Assembly (NCBI GenBank): GCA_035606665.1
Contig: DATNEY010000032.1
Location: 248,001 to 312,000, forward strand
Direction: 5' to 3'
Source of the DNA: DASUGC01 sp035606665
GTDB lineage: Bacteria; Acidobacteriota; Vicinamibacteria; Vicinamibacterales; SCN-69-37
DNA length: 64,000 nucleotides
Of this stretch, positions 1-8,031 are shown piece after piece. Position numbers and translations under genes: made by a program. The stretch's first letter is position 1. Each line of letters opens with the position of its first letter. Under the pieces are notes generated by a model, which made no database searches, was not told the origin of the DNA, and saw only the letters and a list, made by a program, of their open reading frames with translations.

Positions 1-3
1 GAC

Positions 4-2241
4 GTGCGCGTCCTCATGGTTGCGCACGGATTCCCTCCCCGAGCCACCGGTGGTGCGGAGCTCTATGCAGAGACGCACGCAAGGACGCTCGCTGCCCGTG
101 GCGATCGAGTCTTGGTCCTGACACGCGAGTCTGACTCGACGCGCGAGGAGTTCGCCGTCCGCCGCGAGCAGCGCGACGGCCTCGACGTCGTCTGGGTCAA
201 CAACACGTTCGCGGCGACGCGAACATTTGCGGACACGTGGACGGACGACCGCGTGGACGCGATCGCCGCGGGCGTCATCGACGAGTTCAAACCGGACGTC
301 GCGCACGTGCATCACCTGACGTGCCTCTCGACGTCGATCGTGTTCGAGCTGTCGTCGCGGGGTATTCCAATCTTCTGCACGCTGCACGACTACTGGCTGC
401 TCTGCCACCGCGGCCAACTGCTCGACCGCGACCTGAAGCCATGCGCGGGTCCTTCTCACTGCGACAACTGTCTCGGTCCCGAGGCGTCACTGCCGGCGAT
501 AGCATATGCCGCGCGGCAGATCGCAGGAGGCAGGAGGCCGGGTCTTCCGCCTTCGCGCAAGGCTACGGCCGACCGGACCCCAGCCGACGCGCGCCGCACT
601 CACATGCGGCGCGTCATGGCCGCGGTGACCCTTTTTTTCGCGCCATCCACCTACTTGCGCGACCGCTTCATCGCCGCCGGCGTCGATCCTGCCTGCATCA
701 CCGTCTCCGAGTACGGCTGGCGCCTGCCAGAAAAGGACCTCGGTGGTGCGTGGGGTCAGACCCCGAAGTTCAGGGGTCTGACCCCACCGCACCCAGGAGG
801 TCCTTTGCGTTTCGGCTTCATCGGCAGCGTGATGGTCTCGAAGGCGCTGCACCTACTCGTCGAGGCGGCCGCCGAACTGCCGCCTGGGACGGCTGAAGTT
901 CACATTTTTGGGGGACACGCGGACTACCACGGTGACCGGAGTTACCGGCAGCAGTTGGGCCCCCTGCTGAGACGCGAGTACGTGCGGTATCACGGACCGA
1001 TCGACCGCGCTCACCTGCAGGCGACGCTCGCCGGCGTTGATGTGCTCGTCGTGCCGTCCATCTGGCCGGAGAACAGTCCGCTCGTAATTCGGGAAGCGTT
1101 CCTCGCAGGAGTGCCGGTCGTTGCGTCGCGCATCGGCGGCATCCCGGAGACCGTGACCGACGGGGTCAATGGCCTGCTGTTCGAACCGGGCTCCGCCAGA
1201 GATCTCGCACGTGCGCTGCGCCAGCTCATTGATGATCCTGGACTTCTCGCCAGGCTCGCCCGCGCCTCACCGCAGATCCGCACGGTGGACGACGACGTGA
1301 CTTCCATGCGGAGCGTGTACGCGGCCGCGCTCGCGGCGCCACAGCCGCCGCGAAGACGCATCGCCGCAGTCGTGCTCAACTACAGGACGCCGGCGGACAC
1401 ATTTCTCGCGACGCGCTCCCTGTTCATCTCGCGGCGTCCTCTCGAACGCATCTTTGTCGTCGACAATAGCGAAGACGACGAGTGCCGCACTACACTCGCT
1501 CAATTCGACGGCCGCATCACGTACATTCGTACCGGCAGCAACCTTGGCTTCTCGGGAGGCATGAATGCCGGCATCGAGCAGGCGCTCGGCGCCGGCGCGG
1601 ACGCCGTGCTTCTCGTCAACAGCGACGTCGTCGTGCCGGTCGAAAGCATCGGCGCGATCGAACGCGCGCTGTACTCGACGCCGGGCGCCGGCATCGCGGG
1701 ACCAGCGGTCGTTGGACGCACGGCACCGGACAGGGTCGCCTCGCTCGGCATCGACTACAACGACACAACAGGCCGCATGCGCCATCGCGGAGTGTCCGCA
1801 CCGGTGGCGACTGTCGCACCGGGCGCCTCGCACGTCGCCGCGGTCAGCGGCTGCCTGATGCTCGTCAAGCGCGAGGTCTTCGCGGCGGCAGGAATGCTGG
1901 ATCCACGTTTCTTCTTCAGCTTCGAGGACGTGGATTTCTGTCTGCGCGCGCGCGACGCGGGCTTCTCCTCAATCGTCGCGGCCGGTGCCATCGTCCTGCA
2001 CGAGGGCGGCCGGACGATGGGCACGCGGACGCCGAGGCGTTTCTACTTCGGTGCGAGAAACCAGCTGCTCGTAGCGAGTCGGCGCGGAGGCCGCGGCGCA
2101 GCGGCGTTTCGATCGATGTTCATCGTCGCGCTGAACGTCGCGCACGCACTACGCGCGCCCGGCGGCTCTCTGGGCGGCCGGCTCCGGGCGGTCGCCAGGG
2201 GCACGCGCGATTTCCTCGCCGGGCGATTCGGCGAGGACTGA
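4..2241 (+). CDS. Fused GT4-GT2 glycosyltransferase
   Basis: A 745-residue chain carrying two glycosyltransferases, likely cytoplasmic and acting in surface polysaccharide assembly. Residues 1 to about 445 form a GT-B (GT4) enzyme: N-terminal MVAHGFPPRATGGAE glycine-rich loop, HDYWLLCHRGQ, and the C-terminal SPLVIREAFLAGVPVVAS donor-site motif. Residues about 455-740 form a GT-A (GT2, rhamnosyltransferase-like) enzyme with VLNYRTP, FVVDNSEDD, NLGFSGGMNAG, VNSDVVV and SFEDVDFCLRARDAG. The start is taken at the GTG at position 4, but the frame is open to the window edge, so the true N-terminus may lie upstream. Residues about 250-262 are encoded by an inserted palindrome (751-786). The 3' end overlaps the convergent neighbour by 93 bp. 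Donor and acceptor sugars cannot be read from the sequence. Confidence 0.9.
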   Translation: MRVLMVAHGFPPRATGGAELYAETHARTLAARGDRVLVLTRESDSTREEFAVRREQRDGLDVVWVNNTFAATRTFADTWTDDRVDAIAAGVIDEFKPDVAHVHHLTCLSTSIVFELSSRGIPIFCTLHDYWLLCHRGQLLDRDLKPCAGPSHCDNCLGPEASLPAIAYAARQIAGGRRPGLPPSRKATADRTPADARRTHMRRVMAAVTLFFAPSTYLRDRFIAAGVDPACITVSEYGWRLPEKDLGGAWGQTPKFRGLTPPHPGGPLRFGFIGSVMVSKALHLLVEAAAELPPGTAEVHIFGGHADYHGDRSYRQQLGPLLRREYVRYHGPIDRAHLQATLAGVDVLVVPSIWPENSPLVIREAFLAGVPVVASRIGGIPETVTDGVNGLLFEPGSARDLARALRQLIDDPGLLARLARASPQIRTVDDDVTSMRSVYAAALAAPQPPRRRIAAVVLNYRTPADTFLATRSLFISRRPLERIFVVDNSEDDECRTTLAQFDGRITYIRTGSNLGFSGGMNAGIEQALGAGADAVLLVNSDVVVPVESIGAIERALYSTPGAGIAGPAVVGRTAPDRVASLGIDYNDTTGRMRHRGVSAPVATVAPGASHVAAVSGCLMLVKREVFAAAGMLDPRFFFSFEDVDFCLRARDAGFSSIVAAGAIVLHEGGRTMGTRTPRRFYFGARNQLLVASRRGGRGAAAFRSMFIVALNVAHALRAPGGSLGGRLRAVARGTRDFLAGRFGED
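751..786. repeat. In-frame palindromic element, GGGGTCAGACCCC type
   Basis: A perfect inverted repeat with 14-nt arms, TGGGGTCAGACCCC and GGGGTCTGACCCCA, separated by 8 nt. Each arm is itself nearly palindromic, and the flanks (GTGCG / CGCAC) extend the pairing with one bulge. It sits inside the fused glycosyltransferase gene and is translated as WGQTPKFRGLTP, in the linker between the two Rossmann halves of the GT4 module. It looks like an inserted REP-like element tolerated as a surface loop. Confidence 0.8.
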
Positions 2242-4560
2242 GCGCTCCCGCGATCGCACGTCGTTGACGACCACCAGGCGATGGATCGAACCGTGCGGTT
2301 CGGCACCGAATCGCTGGGTGAACGCCGGTCTTGGAACCATCGAGTGTGAAGGGGACGGCGCAAGTCCCGCGAGCCTGCGCGCGGCAAACAGGACGATCGC
2401 CGCGACCCACGCCAGATCGCGCGCAAGGTGCACGATCGGGAACAGCAGCGACGCGGCGTGGCCGAATCTGAAGAACGCGCGCACGCCGGCCCAGGTCCGC
2501 TCGAGCGTGAGTGCGCCTATGGCGGAGAAGCCCACCGCCATCGGCAGAGTGTCACTGACCCCGAGCCAGCGGCAGACGCCGGCCACCGTCAGCAGCGCGA
2601 GACTCAGCGAGAGCACGAGCGGGTGCGCCATCATCGCCGTCGGCGCGACACAATCGCCGGAGACTTTGCCCAGTCCGCGCCGGACGACCTCGAGCCTGCC
2701 GTAGCCAAAGCCGTACTGCTGGCGGAGGTACCCGGCGTAATCCGACTTCCACTGGTGCCGGCTTCTCGCCTGCCGGCAGTGCGCGAGGCGCCAGCCTGCT
2801 GCGACCAGCCGGCCGCTCACGTCCACATCGTTGCCGTACCCGAGCGATTCGTCGAAGCCGCCGGCCGCGCGCAGTGCTTCGATCCGGAACGCGGTGTTAC
2901 CCGTGCACACGTGATCGGTCCCGCTCGCGATTGACTCGTACCGCTGTTCGAGATCGATCGCCATCAGCCGGGCAAGCCAGGGCGCCGCGGGATCGATCGT
3001 GTACTGCGCTTCGACTGCGCCGAGACTCCGATCGCGCTCCAGCGCCTCGACAAGGCGGGCGGTCCAACCCGGCAGGATCTCCACGTCCTGATCGACCTGA
3101 CAGACGATCGGATGCGCCGCCAGCCGCAGACCCAGATTCAGCGCGGCTGAGACACCGCGACCCTCACCGTGGACGAGCCGAATGCGGCCGTCGCCCGCGC
3201 GCTCCGCCAGCAAGCCCGCCGATCCGTCGGTGCTCCGATCGTCAATAACCAGTATTTCGAAGGGACGGCCGACCGCCTGGGCTTCGATCGCGTCGAGCGT
3301 TCGTGTCAGTGCTGGAAGGCCGTTCTTGACGGGCACGAGGAAGGTCACGCCGCTGGGATCCGGCGCAGCAGCCGGCGATCGAACGACTCTTTCGTACACG
3401 CGCTCGAGTTGACTCGCGACTTGACTCGCGCCGTAGTCCAGCCGGATCCGCTCGGCCGCCGCGGCCACAGCAGTGCGCATCCTATCGCCCGTGCCGAGAA
3501 CTTCTTCAATCGCCTGCGCCAACGCGACGTCATCACCGCCCGTGACCAGCAGGCCGCCGCCGGCGCGCTGGACGATCTCTCCGCATCCCGAGTCGTCGCA
3601 GACAACAACGGGCGTGCCGGCAAGAAGCGACTCGAGCGCCACGAGACCGAAAACTTCGTCTTCGGACGGATAAACGACGACGTCGGCGCCTGCGAGGAAT
3701 GCGAGGCGCTCCGGCCCGGCGAGAAGACCCAGGAAGTGCGTTCGGTCCCCGACGCCGAGTTCCTCCGCGAGCGCGCGGGCTGCACCAAGTCCGCCCATGT
3801 CGCTTCCCGCTACGACGAACCTCGCGCCAGGCGGCATCCGCGCGAAGGCACGCACGGCGACGTCAAGCCGCTTTCGCGGCGTGACCTTGCCCAGGAACGC
3901 GACAATGGGCCCGGGAGTCTCAATGGGCTCATCCGTGAGTCCAAGCCTGGCGCGCAGCCAGCCTCGCTCGATCGGCGCCTTGAACTCGTCGAGGTCGATC
4001 GGATTCGGGATGACGTGAATTCGATCCGCCGTCACGCCGATTTCCAGAAGCTGCCGGCGCTCTGCGTCGGAAACGGCTACGACACCAGCAGCGCGTCGCA
4101 TGATGCGGCTTCCGGCAAGCCGATCGAACACGCGCTTTGCCGCAAGACGCCGCTCGATCGCCGGCGCGGTCCCGTTCGGCTGGATCACGTACGGTACGCC
4201 GTACCGGTCCAGATGGTGCGCGGCAATCGCGCCTGGAAGATTCCGGCAGGCGTGGAGATGCGCGACGTCGAATTCGCGGGCGTGATCCCGCAGATACCGG
4301 CTGAGACCCACCGGCGTGAAGCACTGCCAGTCGTACGCAAGCCGGTTCGATCGATTCGGGAAGACGCGAAGCTCGATCCCGCCGCTCTCACGTTCCGGGA
4401 TCGACGGCCGGCGCGACGCGCGGGAGTGCGCGTCGGTCGTGCACACGGTCACGTGGTGGCCGGCGGCGGCGAGCCTGCGCACGAGCGCACCGGCGACGCG
4501 CGGGATGCCGCCGTAGGCCCACGCATCGGCCCAGTACGGCGTTACGTGCAGGATTCGCAT
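2149..4560 (-). CDS. Fused GT4-GT2 glycosyltransferase with C-terminal membrane segments
   Basis: An 803-residue chain. Residues 1 to about 395 are a GT4 enzyme: YGGIPRVAGALVRRLA glycine loop, VPYVIQPNGT, AFLGKVTPRKRLDVA, and PSEDEVFGLVALESLLAGTPVVV (E-x7-E-like donor site). Residues about 405-640 are a GT2 domain: FLVPVKNGLPAL, VIDDRSTDGSAGL, CQVDQDVEILPGW and GGFDESLGYGNDVDVSGRL. Three hydrophobic segments follow between about 645 and 735, so the protein is probably held at the inner membrane. The last 31 codons lie antisense to the end of the convergent gene. It diverges from the TPR membrane protein across a 61-bp gap. Likely role: glycan repeat-unit assembly. Specificity unknown. Confidence 0.88.
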   Translation of the reverse strand: MRILHVTPYWADAWAYGGIPRVAGALVRRLAAAGHHVTVCTTDAHSRASRRPSIPERESGGIELRVFPNRSNRLAYDWQCFTPVGLSRYLRDHAREFDVAHLHACRNLPGAIAAHHLDRYGVPYVIQPNGTAPAIERRLAAKRVFDRLAGSRIMRRAAGVVAVSDAERRQLLEIGVTADRIHVIPNPIDLDEFKAPIERGWLRARLGLTDEPIETPGPIVAFLGKVTPRKRLDVAVRAFARMPPGARFVVAGSDMGGLGAARALAEELGVGDRTHFLGLLAGPERLAFLAGADVVVYPSEDEVFGLVALESLLAGTPVVVCDDSGCGEIVQRAGGGLLVTGGDDVALAQAIEEVLGTGDRMRTAVAAAAERIRLDYGASQVASQLERVYERVVRSPAAAPDPSGVTFLVPVKNGLPALTRTLDAIEAQAVGRPFEILVIDDRSTDGSAGLLAERAGDGRIRLVHGEGRGVSAALNLGLRLAAHPIVCQVDQDVEILPGWTARLVEALERDRSLGAVEAQYTIDPAAPWLARLMAIDLEQRYESIASGTDHVCTGNTAFRIEALRAAGGFDESLGYGNDVDVSGRLVAAGWRLAHCRQARSRHQWKSDYAGYLRQQYGFGYGRLEVVRRGLGKVSGDCVAPTAMMAHPLVLSLSLALLTVAGVCRWLGVSDTLPMAVGFSAIGALTLERTWAGVRAFFRFGHAASLLFPIVHLARDLAWVAAIVLFAARRLAGLAPSPSHSMVPRPAFTQRFGAEPHGSIHRLVVVNDVRSRERSVLAESPGEEIARAPGDRPEPAAQRAAGRA

Positions 4561-4621
4561 GTGACAGATCGTTCGGATTGCGCAACATAGACTATACCGG
4601 TCCGCGCCGCCGCGAACTCAC

Positions 4622-6403
4622 ATGGTGAACGGTTCGAGCGACAACCTTGGCACCAATCCCGCTCCGGGCCGTCGCGGGCTGATGGCGTGCGCGCTCGCGG
4701 TCGCGCTGGCCGGCCTCGTCTACGCGAACGCCCTCCACAATCCGTTCATCTACGACGACTTCAGGCTCATCGTCGAGAATCCGGCGATCGCGAGCCTCGG
4801 CGACATCCGCGGGATCGTCCTGCACGATGTCACACGGCCGATCGTGGCCATCTCCTACGCGGTCGATCGGCACTTCTGGGGCCCGGCGCCCTTCGGCTTC
4901 CGTCTCACGAACGTCGCCCTGCACATGCTGAACGTCGCGCTGTTCGCTCGCTTCACGTGGCGCGCGGTGGATGACAGAAGGCGCCGGCGCGGAGGACCCT
5001 GCGCGGTGCTGCGGCCGGGTGTCGCGGCGCCGGTGGCCGCGTTGTTGTTCGCGGTCCATCCGATGATGACGGAGGCCGTGGGCTACATCAGCGGCCGCTC
5101 CGAGTTGCTGTCGACGACGTTCATGCTGGCGGCCCTGCTCGCAGCGCGCGCCTGGCTCCTTTCCGGCCGTGCGCTGTGGATTTGTGCCACTGCCGTCGCA
5201 TGGATCGCCGCGCTCGGATCAAAAGAAACCGCGGTGCTCCTGCCCGCGATCGTGTTTCTCTACGACCGGCTGCTGCTCCACGAGGACGGCGGCGCCGGCC
5301 GGAGGCTCCGGCGCGTGCACCTGCCGCTTTTCGCGGCCGCCGCGCTGATGGCGGCGGCGCGGATTCTCGTGTTCGTCCGGATCGAGCACGCACGCGACGT
5401 GACATTCAATCCCGGGTTGCTGTGGGTCGAGGTGGACGCGGCGCGTCAGTACCTCGCCATGCTCATCGCGCCCGGGGGCCAGGCGATCTTTCACGCGGTT
5501 TCGCCACCCGCCTTCGCGGACTGGCGGGGCTGGTTGGCGCTTGCGTTGGTCCTGGCCGTGATCGCGATGACGGTGGCGTGGTGGAGAGGGCGCCGGCACG
5601 GGCTTGCGACCTTCGGCATCGCGTGGTTCTTTCTGCTCCTGGTGCCCTCGGCGGTGCTCGTGGCGATGGACCGCGGCGAGCTCGTGGCCGAACATCGCGT
5701 GTATCTCGCGAGTCTCGGATTCTTCCTGGCGATTGGCGTCCTCGCCGATCTTGGCTCGACCTGGTTCTCGAGCCGGTCCCGCGGCGCCTTCGCGACGGCC
5801 CTTCTGACGGTCGCGATGGCCGCTCTGGTGCTGTCGTTCGGGGGCCGGACGGTGCTTCGCAACCAGCTGTGGTCGAATCCGGTGCTCGTCTGGCTGGAGG
5901 CGGCGGAGCGCGCGCCGGATCACTGGTTCCCCGCATTGATGCTCGGCGAGGAGCTCCATCGCGCGGGGCAGCACGATCAGGCCATCGCCGCGTACCGCCG
6001 GGCGATCGCGGCGCGACCGTCGGAGCCGGAACCGCATGGCAAACTGGGCCTGTGCCTCGCGGAATTACGCGATCTCGACGGCGCGGAGGCCGCGTTCGCG
6101 AAACAGCGCGCGCTCGATGCCGGATCGGCGGAAGCCACGAACGGCCTTGCCACGGTGTCGTTGCTTCGCGGCGATTTTCGGATGGCGCGGCAGCGATATC
6201 TGGAGACGCTCGCGATCGATCCCGCGAACATCGCGGCGCGGCGAGGACTTGCGGCAATCGAAGAGGCGCCGGGCGGGAATCCGGCGGAAGCGCTGCGGTG
6301 GTGCGAAGATATCAGACGCCTCGCGCCGGGGACGCCGGGCACCGATGAGTGCATCCGCAGAAACCAGGACCGCATCGCCGGCCGAACCAGCGGCAGCCGC
6401 TGA
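4622..6403 (+). CDS. Polytopic membrane protein with C-terminal TPR repeats (TMTC-like)
   Basis: 593 residues. The N-terminal 425 contain about ten hydrophobic segments, beginning with ACALAVALAGLVYANALHNP, and the signature FIYDDFRLIVENP followed by RPIVAISYAVDRHFWG. This arrangement is typical of membrane proteins related to eukaryotic TMTC/O-mannosyltransferase-like families. Residues about 430-590 form three or four tetratricopeptide repeats (for example DQAIAAYRRAIAARPSEPEP and ARQRYLETLAIDPANIAARR). It lies in the glycan locus and its 3' end overlaps the exporter permease frame by 59 bp, suggesting cotranscription. A role in polyprenyl-linked sugar transfer is possible, but no activity can be assigned from sequence alone. 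Confidence 0.85.
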   Translation: MVNGSSDNLGTNPAPGRRGLMACALAVALAGLVYANALHNPFIYDDFRLIVENPAIASLGDIRGIVLHDVTRPIVAISYAVDRHFWGPAPFGFRLTNVALHMLNVALFARFTWRAVDDRRRRRGGPCAVLRPGVAAPVAALLFAVHPMMTEAVGYISGRSELLSTTFMLAALLAARAWLLSGRALWICATAVAWIAALGSKETAVLLPAIVFLYDRLLLHEDGGAGRRLRRVHLPLFAAAALMAAARILVFVRIEHARDVTFNPGLLWVEVDAARQYLAMLIAPGGQAIFHAVSPPAFADWRGWLALALVLAVIAMTVAWWRGRRHGLATFGIAWFFLLLVPSAVLVAMDRGELVAEHRVYLASLGFFLAIGVLADLGSTWFSSRSRGAFATALLTVAMAALVLSFGGRTVLRNQLWSNPVLVWLEAAERAPDHWFPALMLGEELHRAGQHDQAIAAYRRAIAARPSEPEPHGKLGLCLAELRDLDGAEAAFAKQRALDAGSAEATNGLATVSLLRGDFRMARQRYLETLAIDPANIAARRGLAAIEEAPGGNPAEALRWCEDIRRLAPGTPGTDECIRRNQDRIAGRTSGSR

Positions 6404-7208
6404 CGTGGCGCGGGGAGAGGCCGCCGTAGGCCGGGGCTTCAGCCCCGGCAAACCAGCGGGCTACGCCGGCCTCGTGTGGACGCTCGTCCGCACGGACTTC
6501 AAGGTCCGGTACCATGGCACGGCCGGAGGGTTCGTGTGGGCGCTGCTCAGGCCGCTCACGATGTTCGCGCTGCTGATGGGCGTGTTCTCGTTCCTGTTCG
6601 CGTCGGATCCGAACTACAAGCTCAACCTCATCATCGGGCTCTTTCTCTGGGACTTTTTCGCGGAGGGCACCAAGGCCGGGCTCATGTCGCTCGACGCGCG
6701 CGGCTTCCTGCTCACCAAGGCCCGCTGCCCCGCGTGGGTCCTTGTCGTCACGTCGATGTCGAACGCGCTCATCACGCTCGTCGTGTTCACGGTCATCATC
6801 ATCACGTTCCTCGTGGGCGCGGGCCGGCCGCCGTCGCCGGCCGCCATTGTTCTGTTTCTTGGGTACGCCGCCGCGCTCGTGCTCATCGTGGCGGGATTCT
6901 CGCTGGCCGCGAGCGTGCTGTTCCTGCGATACCGGGATCTGAATCAGGTGTGGGATCTCGCGGCGCAGGCGGGCTTTTTCGTGGCGCCGATCATTTATCC
7001 CATCGCGATCCTCCCCGAGCGGTACCACATCTATCTGTACTTCTGGCCGCCGACACCGATCATCCAATTCGCGCGCAGCGTGCTCGTCGACGGACGGGTC
7101 CCGACGATGACGGCGCATGCGTATCTGGCGGCGGCGGTGGTGCTATCGCTGACGGCCGGCGCGCTCGTGTACCGCCGGCTTGCGCCGCGGGCGGCGGAGT
7201 ATCTGTGA
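6345..7208 (+). CDS. wzm: ABC exporter permease, Wzm/TagG type
   Basis: Six-helix permease of the polysaccharide/O-antigen exporter family: LVRTDFKVRYHGTAGGFVWALLRPL at the N-terminus, RYRDLNQVWDLAAQAGFFVAPIIYP near the C-terminus, total 287 residues from the ATG at 6345. It would partner the ATPase that follows 52 bp later to move lipid-linked glycan across the inner membrane. The first 40 residues are unusual: they overlap the upstream TPR gene and include AVGRGFSPGKP, translated from a REP-like palindrome. GTG starts at 6405 or about 6475 are possible alternatives and would remove part or all of that extension; no start has a clear Shine-Dalgarno sequence. Confidence 0.88.
   Translation: MSASAETRTASPAEPAAAADVARGEAAVGRGFSPGKPAGYAGLVWTLVRTDFKVRYHGTAGGFVWALLRPLTMFALLMGVFSFLFASDPNYKLNLIIGLFLWDFFAEGTKAGLMSLDARGFLLTKARCPAWVLVVTSMSNALITLVVFTVIIITFLVGAGRPPSPAAIVLFLGYAAALVLIVAGFSLAASVLFLRYRDLNQVWDLAAQAGFFVAPIIYPIAILPERYHIYLYFWPPTPIIQFARSVLVDGRVPTMTAHAYLAAAVVLSLTAGALVYRRLAPRAAEYL
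6426..6449. repeat. GTAG-palindrome element, copy 1 (inside wzm)
   Basis: Reads GTAG followed by the palindrome GCCGGGGCTTCAGCCCCGGC. It is translated in frame as VGRGFSP near the N-terminus of the exporter permease. Downstream GGCTACGCCGGC adds outer complementarity. Same family as the copies at 7225, 28488, 28525, 29772, 29797, 41560, 62190, 62222, 62795, 62826 and 63417. Confidence 0.85.
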
Positions 7209-7224
7209 TGACTCAGCACGGCCG

Positions 7225-7249
7225 TAGTCGGCGGGCTTCAGCCCGCCGT
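7225..7249. repeat. GTAG-palindrome element, copy 2 (wzm-wzt spacer)
   Basis: GTAGT plus CGGCGGGCTTCAGCCCGCCG, filling most of the 52-bp gap between the permease stop and the ATPase start. The RNA would form a strong hairpin within the presumed wzm-wzt transcript, so it may affect mRNA stability or relative expression. Confidence 0.85.
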
Positions 7250-7260
7250 GGGCGTACGCC

Positions 7261-8031
7261 ATGAACGTCATCGAAGTCGCGGGCGTCTCGAAGGCGTTCC
7301 GGATTCCGTCGGTGCGCCGGAACACGCTCCGCGAGCACGTGCTCGGCGCCTTCGAACCGCGGCGCTTCGAGCGGTTGCGGGTGCTGGACGACGTGAGTTT
7401 CAGCGTGAAGCAGGGCGAAGCGCTCGGCATCATGGGCCGGAATGGCGGAGGCAAGAGCACGCTGCTCAAGATCATCTGCGGGGTCTATCAGCCGGACAGC
7501 GGCCGCGTCGTCCGCCGCGGATCGATCACGCCGATCCTGGAGCTTGGTGTCGGCTGGAATCCGGAACTGGACGCGGTCGACAATGTCTGTCTGATCGGAT
7601 CGGTGATGGGCTTGTCGCTTCCGGAGATCCGGCGGCGGATGGACGCGATCCTGGCGTTCGCCGAACTCGAGCAGTTTGCGAATCTCAAGGTGAAGCACTA
7701 CTCCAGCGGCATGGCGGCCCGGCTCGGGTACGCGATTGCGTTCGAGGCGGTGCGGGAAGTGCTCATTCTCGATGAGGTGTTTGCGGTTGGGGATGCAGGG
7801 TTCAAGGCGAAGTGCGAAGCAAGGTATCGCGCCCTGTACGCGGATGGATACACGATGGTTCTTGTGAGCCATGACGCAAGGGCCGTGCGGGAGTTCTGCA
7901 GCCGCGCCATGTTGATCGAGGGAGGGAGGATACGCCTCGTCGGAACGGGACTGCAGGTAGCGGATGCATATCGGACGCTGCTGACCGAACCGAGCGAGAA
8001 ATCGGCCTACCTGCCAGTTGGAGCATCATGA
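7261..8031 (+). CDS. wzt: ABC exporter ATP-binding protein, Wzt/TagH type
   Basis: 256 residues. Walker A MGRNGGGKSTLLKIICG, signature YSSGMAARLGYAIAFE, Walker B VLILDEVFAVGD and switch histidine VSHD are all present, in the arrangement of polysaccharide-export ATPases (N-terminal VSKAFRIPSVRRNTLREHVL). The protein stops soon after the nucleotide-binding domain, so it lacks the extra C-terminal carbohydrate-binding domain found in some Wzt proteins. It pairs with the upstream permease. The start is the ATG at 7261, and its stop overlaps the next gene by 4 bp (ATGA), indicating translational coupling. Confidence 0.93.
   Translation: MNVIEVAGVSKAFRIPSVRRNTLREHVLGAFEPRRFERLRVLDDVSFSVKQGEALGIMGRNGGGKSTLLKIICGVYQPDSGRVVRRGSITPILELGVGWNPELDAVDNVCLIGSVMGLSLPEIRRRMDAILAFAELEQFANLKVKHYSSGMAARLGYAIAFEAVREVLILDEVFAVGDAGFKAKCEARYRALYADGYTMVLVSHDARAVREFCSRAMLIEGGRIRLVGTGLQVADAYRTLLTEPSEKSAYLPVGAS

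Noticed and set aside
3169..4590. A 473-codon open frame opposite the GT4-GT2 gene
   Set aside because: Low-complexity Arg/Asp-rich translation with no domain; the other strand has clear glycosyltransferase motifs across the same region.
4622..4700. TTGGCAC-like sequence near 4650 as a sigma-54 promoter
   Set aside because: It lies inside the coding start of the TPR membrane protein and lacks a good -12 element.
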